From Streptomyces sp. ISL-43 (GTDB lineage Bacteria > Actinomycetota > Actinomycetes > Streptomycetales > Streptomycetaceae): a stretch of DNA of 64,000 nt. A model generated the notes under the pieces. The model saw only the letters and a list, made by a program, of their open reading frames with translations. It was not told where the DNA came from and searched no databases. The stretch spans positions 31,345-95,344 of the forward strand of contig NZ_JAGGOT010000018.1 of assembly GCF_018614195.1 (NCBI RefSeq). Reading direction: 5' to 3'. Positions 8,093 to 16,110 of this stretch are shown here, piece by piece. A program made the position numbers and the translations under genes. How positions within the stretch are numbered: position 1 is the stretch's first letter; the number at the start of each line of letters is the position of its first letter.

Positions 8093-8896
8093 ATGCCTCG
8101 AAGTAAGTCGTACAACACGTACTCCAACCTGCAGCGACCCGAGTTCCGCAAGCGAGTGGACGAGCTCCTGCTGAAGTTCGAGCGGGACTTCTATGAGCGC
8201 AGCGCGGGCGCCGACGGAATGCTCGACAAGGAGAAGTTCGACCTCGACCTGTACAAGCGGCACAACGTGGAGACGATGATCCGCATCGGTCTCAAGCGCG
8301 CCGTCGACCCGCTCGTCGCCAACTACTGGGCCACCCGCGACCCGCAGCTCTGCAAGGAGTGGGGCCTGTACGGCGCGGAGGAGGGCCGCCACGACCGCAT
8401 GTTCGCCGGCGACCTGCACAAAGTGGGCATGACGGACGAGGAGATCTACGCGATCCGCCCGACCTTCGCCACCGAGCTGCTCAACGGCTACTTCTACTAC
8501 ACGATGGCCACCGAGGGCCCGCTGGCCGCGATGATCAGCGGCTTCTACCTGGAGTACATCGCGGGCAAGACGCAGCCCGACTGGCTCGACATCATGGAGC
8601 AGCACGTCGGCGCCGCCAACACCAAGGGTGCCCGTGCCCACCTGGCCCTCGACGACGACGACGACCACGTCGACATGGTCTGGAACCTGATCATGCGCGT
8701 CGTCAAGGACGAGGCCGACGAGGAGCGCTTCGTCGAGCACCTCATCAAGATCAACTCGCTGTTCGTCTCCTACTTCGTCGAGGTCTACGCCGCCACCGTG
8801 CTCGGCGCCGGCGCCGACCTCTCCCTGCTGACGCAGGCGGCCCCGGCCGCCGCCGTCCAGACCAACCTGCAGACGCAGGCCACCGCCTCGGTCTAG
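8093..8896 (+). CDS. Haem-oxygenase-like diiron oxidase (HDO / iron-containing redox enzyme family)
   Basis: The 267-residue, mostly helical protein fits the haem-oxygenase-fold non-haem iron enzymes (UndA, SznF, BesC, RohS relatives). Candidate metal ligands follow the family spacing: E97-x2-H100 in GAEEGRHDRMF, E154 in GFYLEYI, and an acid-rich DDDDDH run ending in H192. Such enzymes activate O2 to cleave C-C bonds, desaturate, or oxidise amines to N-hydroxy, nitro or nitroso groups. Its place as the first enzyme after the small peptide suggests a tailoring role on an amino acid or peptide. The exact reaction cannot be assigned. Confidence 0.75.
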   Translation: MPRSKSYNTYSNLQRPEFRKRVDELLLKFERDFYERSAGADGMLDKEKFDLDLYKRHNVETMIRIGLKRAVDPLVANYWATRDPQLCKEWGLYGAEEGRHDRMFAGDLHKVGMTDEEIYAIRPTFATELLNGYFYYTMATEGPLAAMISGFYLEYIAGKTQPDWLDIMEQHVGAANTKGARAHLALDDDDDHVDMVWNLIMRVVKDEADEERFVEHLIKINSLFVSYFVEVYAATVLGAGADLSLLTQAAPAAAVQTNLQTQATASV

Positions 8897-9036
8897 TCCG
8901 ACGCGTAAGTCGCCACCTCCGCATGCCGGCGATCCCGGACATTGCGCACCCAGATGTCCGCACCGCCCCGCGGGGCCGTGCGCGCGATGTCCGGGGTCCG
9001 GCTGCCTCCCCCGTCCACTCACCAAGGAAGACGACG

Positions 9037-9612
9037 ATGCACTATTCATGGCCTCGCGAGCTGTCCGAGCAGGACATGCGCGAAATGATCGAGCTGATGG
9101 ACGCCGTCGCGGTCAAGGAGATGACCCTCGGCTTCTACGAACCCGTAGGACTGGAGAAGGGCCTCCCGCTGATGCGGGCCTTCGAGGCCGACCTGAAGAA
9201 GGGCGCCGTCGACCTCCTCCACGTCCGCAACGACGAAGGCCGCATCGTCGGCATGGTGACCCTCGCCCGGGCGCCGCTGCCGGCCCGCCGCCACATCGTC
9301 GAGATGCGCCGCTGCGTCGTCGCCCCCGACTACCGCGGGCAGTTCCTGCTCGAGGGCTGGGCCGAGGCCCTGCGCAAGGTCGGCGAGATGGGATGCGACG
9401 TCATCACGCTCGAAGTCCGCGACGACGGCCCCTCCGCGCTCTGGCAGCGCCTGGGCTTCCGCGAGTACGGCCGGCTGCCCGACTACGCCCGCGCCGACGA
9501 ACGCCCCGTCACCGGCTTCTACATGTACGCCCGGCTCGCCGACATCACGGCCCACTTCGAGACCACCGGCAGCTGGCTGCACGAGCTCGAGTCCGACCGC
9601 GTAGCGGCGTAG
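9037..9612 (+). CDS. GNAT-family N-acetyltransferase
   Basis: The 191-residue product has the GNAT core: a beta strand with GRIVGMVTLAR, the motif-A region VVAPDYRGQFLLEGWAEAL (a variant of R/Q-x-x-G-x-G/A), and the late GFREYGRLPDY segment. The ATG at 9037 follows AAGGAAG by seven bases, so I start there although the frame is open far upstream. In the island it may acetylate an intermediate for self-protection, with the M20 hydrolase at 17484 removing the group later. The substrate is unknown. Confidence 0.8.
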   Translation: MHYSWPRELSEQDMREMIELMDAVAVKEMTLGFYEPVGLEKGLPLMRAFEADLKKGAVDLLHVRNDEGRIVGMVTLARAPLPARRHIVEMRRCVVAPDYRGQFLLEGWAEALRKVGEMGCDVITLEVRDDGPSALWQRLGFREYGRLPDYARADERPVTGFYMYARLADITAHFETTGSWLHELESDRVAA

Positions 9613-9943
9613 CGGGCCGGCCGAACTCCGCACCGGACCGCACCACCTGAACGTACGAGCACGCCCCCGCGCCGCCCTCGCAGCGCACTCGCACCGCACC
9701 TGACGCGCTTCAGAGCGCCCCTCCCGGCCGTCGGCGCCCCATCGGGGCCGCCCGGCACGGTGTCACCGTTCACGCCCCGCCACCGGCGGGCGGATCTCCC
9801 CTCCTGAAGGCGGGCAGCGGCCCGACGGCCGCGCCCACGCGGCGCCCGCCGCGCCCGGCCCGCGCACACACCCCGGCAGAGCGTGCTTCGGCGCGCCCCC
9901 GGCCGGGTCCGTCCAGCCCACCCGTTCACCGAAGGGCACAGCC
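9613..9943. other. 331-base gap inside the island, no gene seen
   Basis: Both strands show only chance open frames without a convincing ribosome binding site. The sequence is GC-rich with short dyads (for example GGCGCCCCATCGGGGCC near 9731). It could hold a promoter for the isochorismatase-hypE-hypF run, but no standard promoter is visible. Confidence 0.4.
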
Positions 9944-10528
9944 ATGTCGAAGATCGCCGTCCTCACCAACGACCTCCAGTACGAACTGGTCGAGAAGAAC
10001 CCCGAGCGCGTCGCCGCGGTCGACGCCGCGACCCCGCACTTCACCGGGTTCCTCGACGAGATGCGCCGCCGCGGGCACCACATCTTCCACCTGCAGCTCG
10101 TCAACGACCCGGAGGACCCGAACGCCGAGCGCTACGACGGCTACCTCCCGGTCCAGCGCGGCACCCACGGCGCCGACATCATCGAGGCGTTCCTCGCCCC
10201 CGAGGACGTCGTCATGGAGAAGAGCAAGGACTCGGGCTTCTACGAGACCGACCTGCACGAGCGCCTCCAGGCCCTCGGCGTCGACACCGTGCTGATCACC
10301 GGCATGCAGACGCAGATCTGCGTCCAGACCACCGCCGCCGACGCCTTCTTTCGCGGCTACAACATCTGGGTCCCGACCGACTGCGTCGTCTCGGCCCGCC
10401 TCGACGACAAGCAGCGCGCCCTGGACTGGCTCGAGGGCTACTGCGCCACCGTGACCGACTCCGACGAGGTCCTGCGCGTCCTCGACGCCGAGGGCGGCCT
10501 GCCCCGCAAGAACATCAAGACCCCGTGA
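9944..10528 (+). CDS. Isochorismatase-fold cysteine hydrolase
   Basis: The 194-residue product has the triad spacing of the isochorismatase/nicotinamidase superfamily: D10 in LTNDLQ, K93 in MEKSKDSGF and C126 in TQICVQTTAADAFFRGY. With a Cys nucleophile these enzymes hydrolyse amides or carbamoyl groups, as in nicotinamidase, N-carbamoylsarcosine amidase and ureidoacrylate hydrolase, rather than the vinyl ether of isochorismate. It lies 43 bases upstream of the hypE homologue, so a substrate with a carbamoyl or amide group is plausible. This is an inference from context. Confidence 0.85.
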   Translation: MSKIAVLTNDLQYELVEKNPERVAAVDAATPHFTGFLDEMRRRGHHIFHLQLVNDPEDPNAERYDGYLPVQRGTHGADIIEAFLAPEDVVMEKSKDSGFYETDLHERLQALGVDTVLITGMQTQICVQTTAADAFFRGYNIWVPTDCVVSARLDDKQRALDWLEGYCATVTDSDEVLRVLDAEGGLPRKNIKTP

Positions 10529-10571
10529 CCGCGCCCCTCTCGACGAAGCCCCTCTCCGCAAAGGAACCGGC

Positions 10572-11597
10572 ATGACCACGAGCGTGGACCCCACCCAGTA
10601 CATCGTTCTCGACCACGGCACCGGCGCCAAGCTGAGCCAGGACCTGGTGCAGCTGATCGCACAGACCCTCGGCGACGTCTACGTCGGCATCATGGAGGAC
10701 AGCGCCGTCCTCAAGATCGAGGGCGACCGCATCGCGATGACCACCGACTCCTTCGTGATCGACCCGCCGTTCTTCGGCAACGGGGACATCGGGAAGATCG
10801 CGGTCTGCGGCACCGTCAACGACCTGGCCGTGGCCGGCGCCCGGCCCAAGTACCTCACCCTCGGCATGATCCTGGAGACCGGGCTGCCCATACCCCGGCT
10901 GGTCCAGGTCCTGGAGTCGATCCGCGACACCGCCCGCGAGGCCGGCGTACAGATCGTCGGCGGCGACACCAAGGTCGTCCGCAAGGGCGAGGCCGACCAG
11001 ATCTACCTCAACACCGCGGGCGTCGGAGTCTTCGAGCGCGAGCCGCTGACCATGACCGACGTACGCCCCGGCGACCGGGTGATCCTCAGCGGTCCCATCG
11101 GCAACCACACCGTCCACCTGCTCTCCATCCGCGAGGGCCTCGGCTTCGAACAGCGCGTGGACAGCGACTGCGCGCCGCTCAACGGCCTCGTCGACACGCT
11201 GCTCTCCAACGTCCCCGCCGGCGCCGTCCGCTCGATGCGCGACGTCACCCGCGGCGGCCTGACGGCCGTGCTCCACGAGTACGCCCACAAGCTCGGCCGC
11301 ACCATCCGCGTCGCCCAGGACGACCTGCCCATCCAGCACGAGACCGCGATGGCCGCCGACATGCTCGGCATCAACCCCCTCCACTGCGCCAACGAGGGCT
11401 GCCTGGCGATCTTCGTGGACCCGGCGGCGGAGGCCGACGTACTTGCCGCCCTGCACTCCACCCCCTACGGCAAGCACGCCGTCGCCATCGGCGAGATCGC
11501 CGAGGACACCGAGGGCCTGGTGCTGCTGCGCGACAAGGAGGGTCGCGAGACCCAGCTGGAGGAACTGCTCGGCGCCGAACTCCCCCGGCTCTGCTGA
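10572..11597 (+). CDS. hypE: HypE homologue (thiocarbamate dehydratase of the PurM/AIR-synthase fold)
   Basis: HypE accepts a carbamoyl group on its C-terminal cysteine and dehydrates it with ATP to a thiocyanate, the source of hydrogenase CN ligands. The 341-residue protein has the expected family blocks: LDHGTGAKLSQDLV, TDSFVIDPPFFGNGDIGKIAVCGTVNDLAVAGARP, GPIGNHTVHLLSIREGLGFE and MRDVTRGGLTAVLHE. It ends in PRLC, matching the canonical PRIC tail with the acceptor Cys as the last residue, so chemistry seems intact. The gene starts 20 bases before the hypF gap and after the isochorismatase gene. No hypA-D or hydrogenase genes are nearby, so the acceptor of the cyano group is probably not a hydrogenase. 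Confidence 0.9.
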   Translation: MTTSVDPTQYIVLDHGTGAKLSQDLVQLIAQTLGDVYVGIMEDSAVLKIEGDRIAMTTDSFVIDPPFFGNGDIGKIAVCGTVNDLAVAGARPKYLTLGMILETGLPIPRLVQVLESIRDTAREAGVQIVGGDTKVVRKGEADQIYLNTAGVGVFEREPLTMTDVRPGDRVILSGPIGNHTVHLLSIREGLGFEQRVDSDCAPLNGLVDTLLSNVPAGAVRSMRDVTRGGLTAVLHEYAHKLGRTIRVAQDDLPIQHETAMAADMLGINPLHCANEGCLAIFVDPAAEADVLAALHSTPYGKHAVAIGEIAEDTEGLVLLRDKEGRETQLEELLGAELPRLC

Positions 11598-11617
11598 GAA
11601 GGACCGAGGAGACCGCC

Positions 11618-13987
11618 ATGAGCACCGTGCAGAGCGCAGAGCCCGCAGTGGGCGCAGAGGAGTGGCGCATCCGCGTCACCGGCGTGGTCCAAGGCGTCGG
11701 CTACCGGCCGTTCGTCTACAAGCTGGCCCGTGAACTCGGCCTCGCCGGCTGGGTTCGCAACGACCCCGAGGGCGTGCTGGTGGAGGCGTCCGGACCGGTC
11801 GCCGCCCTGACGGAGTTCGCGGCCGGCCTGAGCGGCCGCGCCCCCGAACTCGCCCGGGTGGACGAAGTCCGTCCCACCCGGGGCCTGGCCCCGGGGAGCG
11901 TGCCCCCCGGCCCGTTCACCATCGTGCACAGCGAGCACACCGGAGCCCGGTCCGCGCTGCTCCCGGCGGACACCCACGTGTGTGGCGACTGCCAGGCGGA
12001 ACTTCGGGACCCGAAGGACCGCCGGCACCGCTACCCCTTCATCAACTGCACCAACTGCGGGCCCAGGTACTCCATCATCCAGGACCTGCCGTACGACCGT
12101 CCGATGACCACCATGGCCACCTTCACCATGTGCGCGGACTGCAAGAACGAGTACGAAGACCCCATGGACCGGCGCTACCACGCGCAACCCAACGCGTGCC
12201 CGGAGTGCGGCCCCCGGCTGCTGCTCCAGGACCGCGAGGGGAACACGGCCGAAGGGGACGAGGCCCTCGTCACGGCCGCCCGGGTCCTGGCGGACGGCGG
12301 GATCGCGGCGATCAAGAGCGTCGGCGGCTTCCACCTCGCGGTGGACGCGACGAACGCGGAGGCCGTGGCCCTGCTGCGCAGCCGCAAGCGCCGCGACTCC
12401 AAGCCGTTCGCGGTGATGGTCCGCGACCTCGCCACGGCGCAGCGCCTGGTGGAGCTCTCCGAAGAGGAGATCGACATCCTGCGCTCGCCGGCCCGGCCGA
12501 TCCTCCTGGCGCGCAAGCGCCCCGGCTCCCTCCCGGAGTCGGTGGCGCCGCGCAACCCCAACCTGGGGATCATGCTGCCGTCGGCACCGCACCACCACCT
12601 GCTGCTGGACGAGCCCGGCCTCGAAGCCCTCGTCGCCACCAGCGGCAACATCTCCGGCTACCCCATCGCCTACCGCAACGAGGAGGCGCTGGAACAGCTC
12701 TTCGAGATCGCCGACGTCATCCTCTACCACGACCGTGACATCGAGATCCGGGTGGACGACTCGGTGGTCCGCCTCTCGGACCACCCCGAACTCGACAAGC
12801 CGCTCCTGCAGTTCATCCGGCGGGCCCGCGGCTACGCGCCCTACCCGGTGGACGTCGGCCGCGAGGTGGCCCCCGTGGTCGCCCTCGGAGCCGAACTGAA
12901 GACGACCGTCGCCCTGACCAACGGATCCCAGGTCTTCCTCAGCCAGCACATCGGCGACCTCAAGAACGACGAGACCTTCGCCGCGCACCACCGCACCGCC
13001 CGGCACCTGGCGCAGCTCTACGCGCTGAAGCCGGAGATCACCGCCCATGACATGCACCCGCAGTTCCGCTCCACCCGCGCCGCCCTGGACGACGACGGCA
13101 CCGGCCCGGCCCTGCCCACCGTCGAGGTACAGCACCACCACGCGCACATGGCCTCCTGCATGGCGGAGAACCACGTGAGCGGCACCACCCTCGGCGTCAT
13201 CTTCGACGGCTTCGGCTACGGCGAGGACGGCACGGTCTGGGGCGGGGAGTTCCTCCTCGGGGACTTCGCCTCCTACCGCCGGGTCGGCCGGCTGCGCAGG
13301 CTGCCGCTGATCGGCGGGGACCAGGCCGTACGCGAACCCATCCGCACGGGGTACGCGCTCGCCCTGGACGCCTTCGACGGAGACCCGGACCGGGCCCTCG
13401 CGGGCTTCCCCGCCCTGGCCGACCTCGACGGGCAGCGGCGCCAGGTCTTCGCGAGGATGGCCGCCCGCGGCATCAACTCCCCGCCGACCTCCAGCATGGG
13501 CCGCCTCTTCGACGGGGCCGCCGCCCTGGCCGGAGTGTGCTCCAAGGCCGAGTACGAGGCCCAGGGCCCGATCGAGCTGGAAGGCCTGCTGGGCCGCGAC
13601 GCGACCCGCGAGGCAGCGCCGGACTACCGCTTCGGAGCCTACGAGGCGGACGGCCTGACCGAGGTGGACCCGCGGCCCGTGATCCGGGCCATGGCCGCCG
13701 ACGTCGCCGCCGGACTGCCCACGGAGCGGATCAGCCGCAGGTTCCACACGGCCGTCGTCGAGATGGTCCGGGAACGCTGCAAGGCCCTGCGGGAGGAGAC
13801 CGGGGTCAACCAGGTCGCCCTCTCCGGAGGCGTGTTCCTCAACGAATTCCTGCTGCTCAACTGTCTGACCGGGCTGACCGCCGACGGTTTCGACACCTAC
13901 GTCCAGCGGCTCGTCCCGACCAACGACGGGGGGATCGCCCTCGGCCAGGTCATGGTCGCCGACGCCCGCTCACACCTGAGGAAGTGA
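11618..13987 (+). CDS. hypF: HypF homologue (carbamoyltransferase with acylphosphatase, zinc-finger, YrdC and Kae1-like domains)
   Basis: HypF hydrolyses carbamoyl phosphate, forms carbamoyl-adenylate and passes the carbamoyl group to HypE. The 789-residue protein is full length. An acylphosphatase domain (about 10-95) has VVQGVGYRPFVYKL. Two C4 zinc fingers lie at about 119-195 (CGDC, CTNC, CADC, CPEC). A YrdC adenylating domain spans about 205-385. A Kae1/TobZ-like domain follows, with the metal-binding HHHAHM motif near residue 506. The antibiotic O-carbamoyltransferases of the TobZ type lack the first two parts, so this is a true HypF architecture. It is 20 bases after hypE and 4 bases before the aminotransferase gene. 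Confidence 0.92.
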   Translation: MSTVQSAEPAVGAEEWRIRVTGVVQGVGYRPFVYKLARELGLAGWVRNDPEGVLVEASGPVAALTEFAAGLSGRAPELARVDEVRPTRGLAPGSVPPGPFTIVHSEHTGARSALLPADTHVCGDCQAELRDPKDRRHRYPFINCTNCGPRYSIIQDLPYDRPMTTMATFTMCADCKNEYEDPMDRRYHAQPNACPECGPRLLLQDREGNTAEGDEALVTAARVLADGGIAAIKSVGGFHLAVDATNAEAVALLRSRKRRDSKPFAVMVRDLATAQRLVELSEEEIDILRSPARPILLARKRPGSLPESVAPRNPNLGIMLPSAPHHHLLLDEPGLEALVATSGNISGYPIAYRNEEALEQLFEIADVILYHDRDIEIRVDDSVVRLSDHPELDKPLLQFIRRARGYAPYPVDVGREVAPVVALGAELKTTVALTNGSQVFLSQHIGDLKNDETFAAHHRTARHLAQLYALKPEITAHDMHPQFRSTRAALDDDGTGPALPTVEVQHHHAHMASCMAENHVSGTTLGVIFDGFGYGEDGTVWGGEFLLGDFASYRRVGRLRRLPLIGGDQAVREPIRTGYALALDAFDGDPDRALAGFPALADLDGQRRQVFARMAARGINSPPTSSMGRLFDGAAALAGVCSKAEYEAQGPIELEGLLGRDATREAAPDYRFGAYEADGLTEVDPRPVIRAMAADVAAGLPTERISRRFHTAVVEMVRERCKALREETGVNQVALSGGVFLNEFLLLNCLTGLTADGFDTYVQRLVPTNDGGIALGQVMVADARSHLRK

Positions 13988-13991
13988 AGAC

Positions 13992-15326
13992 GTGACCACC
14001 CTCACGCCGGACGACATGTACACCTTCGTCAAGGAGCGCGAGTCGGGCGCCCGGACCTACGCCAACGCCTTCGGCCGGATCCTCACCGAGGGCCGCGGCG
14101 CACGGATCCGTGACGGACACGGCCGCGAGTACCTGGACTGCCTCGCGGCGGCGGGCACCCTCGCCCTGGGGCACAACCACCCCGAGGTGCTGCGCGAGGT
14201 GGCGCGGTACCTCTCCTCCGGTCAGGTCCAGCAGGCGCTGGACCTCACCACTCCGGCCAAGTACGAGTACCTCCAGGCCCTGTACGCACGGCTGCCGGGC
14301 ACCATGGCCGACCACTTCAAGACGCAGTTCTGCGGGCCGGCGGGCACCGACGCCACCGAGGCGGCCATCAAGCTCTTCAAGACCGCGACCGGCCGCCGGA
14401 CGGTGATGTCCTTCCACGGCGCCTACCACGGGATGACCGCGGGCGCGCTCGCCCTCACCGGCAACCTGGGCGCCAAGGAGTCCGTGCCCTCCCTCATGCC
14501 GGACGTCCACCACCTGCCCTACCCGTACGACTACCGCTGCCCGTTCGGGATCGGCGGAGAGCAGGGCGTCCAGGCCGGCCTGACCTACCTGGAGCGGCTG
14601 CTCACCGACCCCGAGAGCGGCATCACCAAGCCGGCCGCCATCTTCGTCGAGGCGGTCCAGGGCGAGGGCGGGGTCATCCCCGCGCCGCCGGCCTGGCTGC
14701 GGGGGCTGCGGGAGATCACCGCCCGGCTGGACATCCCGCTGGTCCTGGACGAGATCCAGGCGGGCTTCGGGCGCACCGGCACCATGTGGGCCTTCGAGGA
14801 GTCGGGGATCGAGCCGGACGCCGTACTGGTGTCCAAGGCGGCCGGCGGCGGCTTCCCGCTGTCGATGCTGCTCTACCACGGCAAGTACGACTCGTGGTCG
14901 CCCGGCGCCCACGCGGGCACCTTCCGCGGCAACCAGATCGCCCTGGTCGCGGGACTCGCCGCCATGCGGGTCACGGAATCCGAGGGTCTGATCGAAAAGG
15001 CCGCCGCCAAGGGCGAGTTGATCGCCGAACTGCTGGGACGGCTGGCCGCGGGCCACCCCGAGATCGGCCAGGTCCGCGGCCGGGGCCTGATGTGGGGCAT
15101 CGAGATCGTCGACCCGCTGGGCCAGGCCGACGCACTCGGCACCCTGCCCGCCGACGGAGCCCGTGCCAAGCGCGTCAAGCGGGCCTGCTTGGAGCACGGA
15201 CTGCTGCTGGAGAGCGGCGGCCGCCACGGCGCCGTGCTCCGCCTCCTGCCGCCACTGATCATCACCGAGGACGAGATCCACGAGATGGCGGCGGCTCTGG
15301 AGAAAGCTCTGATCGACTGCGCCTGA
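13992..15326 (+). CDS. Class III aminotransferase, diaminobutyrate-2-oxoglutarate aminotransferase type
   Basis: The 444-residue PLP enzyme shows the fold-I class III features: GPAGTDATEAAIKLFKTATGR, the FHGAYHGMT block, the DEIQAGFGRTG block with the PLP Asp, and the PLP lysine K282 in VSKAAGGGFPLS. The pattern is closest to L-2,4-diaminobutyrate aminotransferases (EctB/PvdH/DABA-AT), which aminate aspartate semialdehyde. If so, it would supply diaminobutyrate as a building block. It starts with GTG four bases after the hypF stop. Other omega-aminotransferase substrates are possible. Confidence 0.85.
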   Translation: MTTLTPDDMYTFVKERESGARTYANAFGRILTEGRGARIRDGHGREYLDCLAAAGTLALGHNHPEVLREVARYLSSGQVQQALDLTTPAKYEYLQALYARLPGTMADHFKTQFCGPAGTDATEAAIKLFKTATGRRTVMSFHGAYHGMTAGALALTGNLGAKESVPSLMPDVHHLPYPYDYRCPFGIGGEQGVQAGLTYLERLLTDPESGITKPAAIFVEAVQGEGGVIPAPPAWLRGLREITARLDIPLVLDEIQAGFGRTGTMWAFEESGIEPDAVLVSKAAGGGFPLSMLLYHGKYDSWSPGAHAGTFRGNQIALVAGLAAMRVTESEGLIEKAAAKGELIAELLGRLAAGHPEIGQVRGRGLMWGIEIVDPLGQADALGTLPADGARAKRVKRACLEHGLLLESGGRHGAVLRLLPPLIITEDEIHEMAAALEKALIDCA

Positions 15327-15399
15327 GCCGGAACGGCCGGTTCGGCACGACAGAGCACGGATCCGCGAGCGACGGATCCACGAACACGAGGACAGGGAC

Positions 15400-16110
15400 A
15401 TGACCACGGGAACGAGCAGCGGTCAGTGGCGGATCGACTTCGACGCGGAGGTCGTCTTCAGCAACGGCGGCGCCTTGCAGACCCAGGGATTCCGACTGGA
15501 CATCCCCGGTGACGACATCGGCGACGGCGAGCTGGGCGAACTGCTGGTGCGCCACCTCGGGCTGCTGATGGTCGGCAGTACGAAGATCACGCGCCGGGAG
15601 CTGATCCGGGAGCCCCACAAGGGCTCCCGCAACACCGTCGCCCCCGGCTCGGGCCGCCGCACCGTCGACCTGACCGGCCCCGCGACCAGGGCCGCCTGGC
15701 CCGCGGCACCGGGCGGCGGCGCACCGGGCCTGGCCGGCCTGGTGGACCTGCCCGTGGTCCTGCTGCGGCTGCTCGGAGCCGGGCAGCCGGTCGCCGACCG
15801 GCTCGCGCTCGCCCCCTTCGACCTCGCCGGACACGCCGTCGTGGTGCAGAGCGGCCGCGTAGCCGGCCCGTACCTCACCGAGGACGCGGTGGCCCTGCTC
15901 GCCGCGCAGGGCGCGGCCCTCGTGGCCACCGACAGCCGGCAGGGCGACGGTCCGGTGGCGCGAGCGCTCGCCGCCGCGGGCCTGCCCGCCCTCACGGGCC
16001 TGACCGGCCTGGAGGCGCTCCCGGCGACCGGGGCCCGGCTGCACGCCGTGCCGTTCCCCGGCGACAACACATTGATCAGGGTCTACGGAGTGACAGATGA
16101 CCAGCACTGA
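15400..16110 (+). CDS. Cyclase-family-like protein with an unrecognised N-terminal domain
   Basis: The 236-residue product falls in two parts. Residues about 1-85 (SGQWRIDFDAEVVFSNGG onwards) form a small domain I do not recognise. Residues about 105-235 resemble the second half of the cyclase/kynurenine-formamidase family: LVDLPVVLLRL, LAGHAVVVQSG, YLTEDAVALLAAQGAALVATDS, LTGLEALPATGARLHAVPFPGDN. The first half of that family, with its HGTHxDxPxH metal site, is missing. So it may be a non-hydrolytic binding protein or use a new N-terminal domain. It has a ribosome binding site (GAGGACAGG) and overlaps the next gene by 14 bases. Confidence 0.6.
   Translation: MTTGTSSGQWRIDFDAEVVFSNGGALQTQGFRLDIPGDDIGDGELGELLVRHLGLLMVGSTKITRRELIREPHKGSRNTVAPGSGRRTVDLTGPATRAAWPAAPGGGAPGLAGLVDLPVVLLRLLGAGQPVADRLALAPFDLAGHAVVVQSGRVAGPYLTEDAVALLAAQGAALVATDSRQGDGPVARALAAAGLPALTGLTGLEALPATGARLHAVPFPGDNTLIRVYGVTDDQH

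Noticed and set aside
11465..13747. A 760-codon frame on the strand opposite hypF
   Set aside because: The translation is Val/Gly/Arg/Asp-rich with no domain, as expected antisense to a GC-rich gene. HypF has full domain support.
9944..13987. A NiFe hydrogenase maturation operon
   Set aside because: Only hypE and hypF homologues are present. hypA, hypB, hypC, hypD and hydrogenase subunits are missing and the neighbours are biosynthetic genes.
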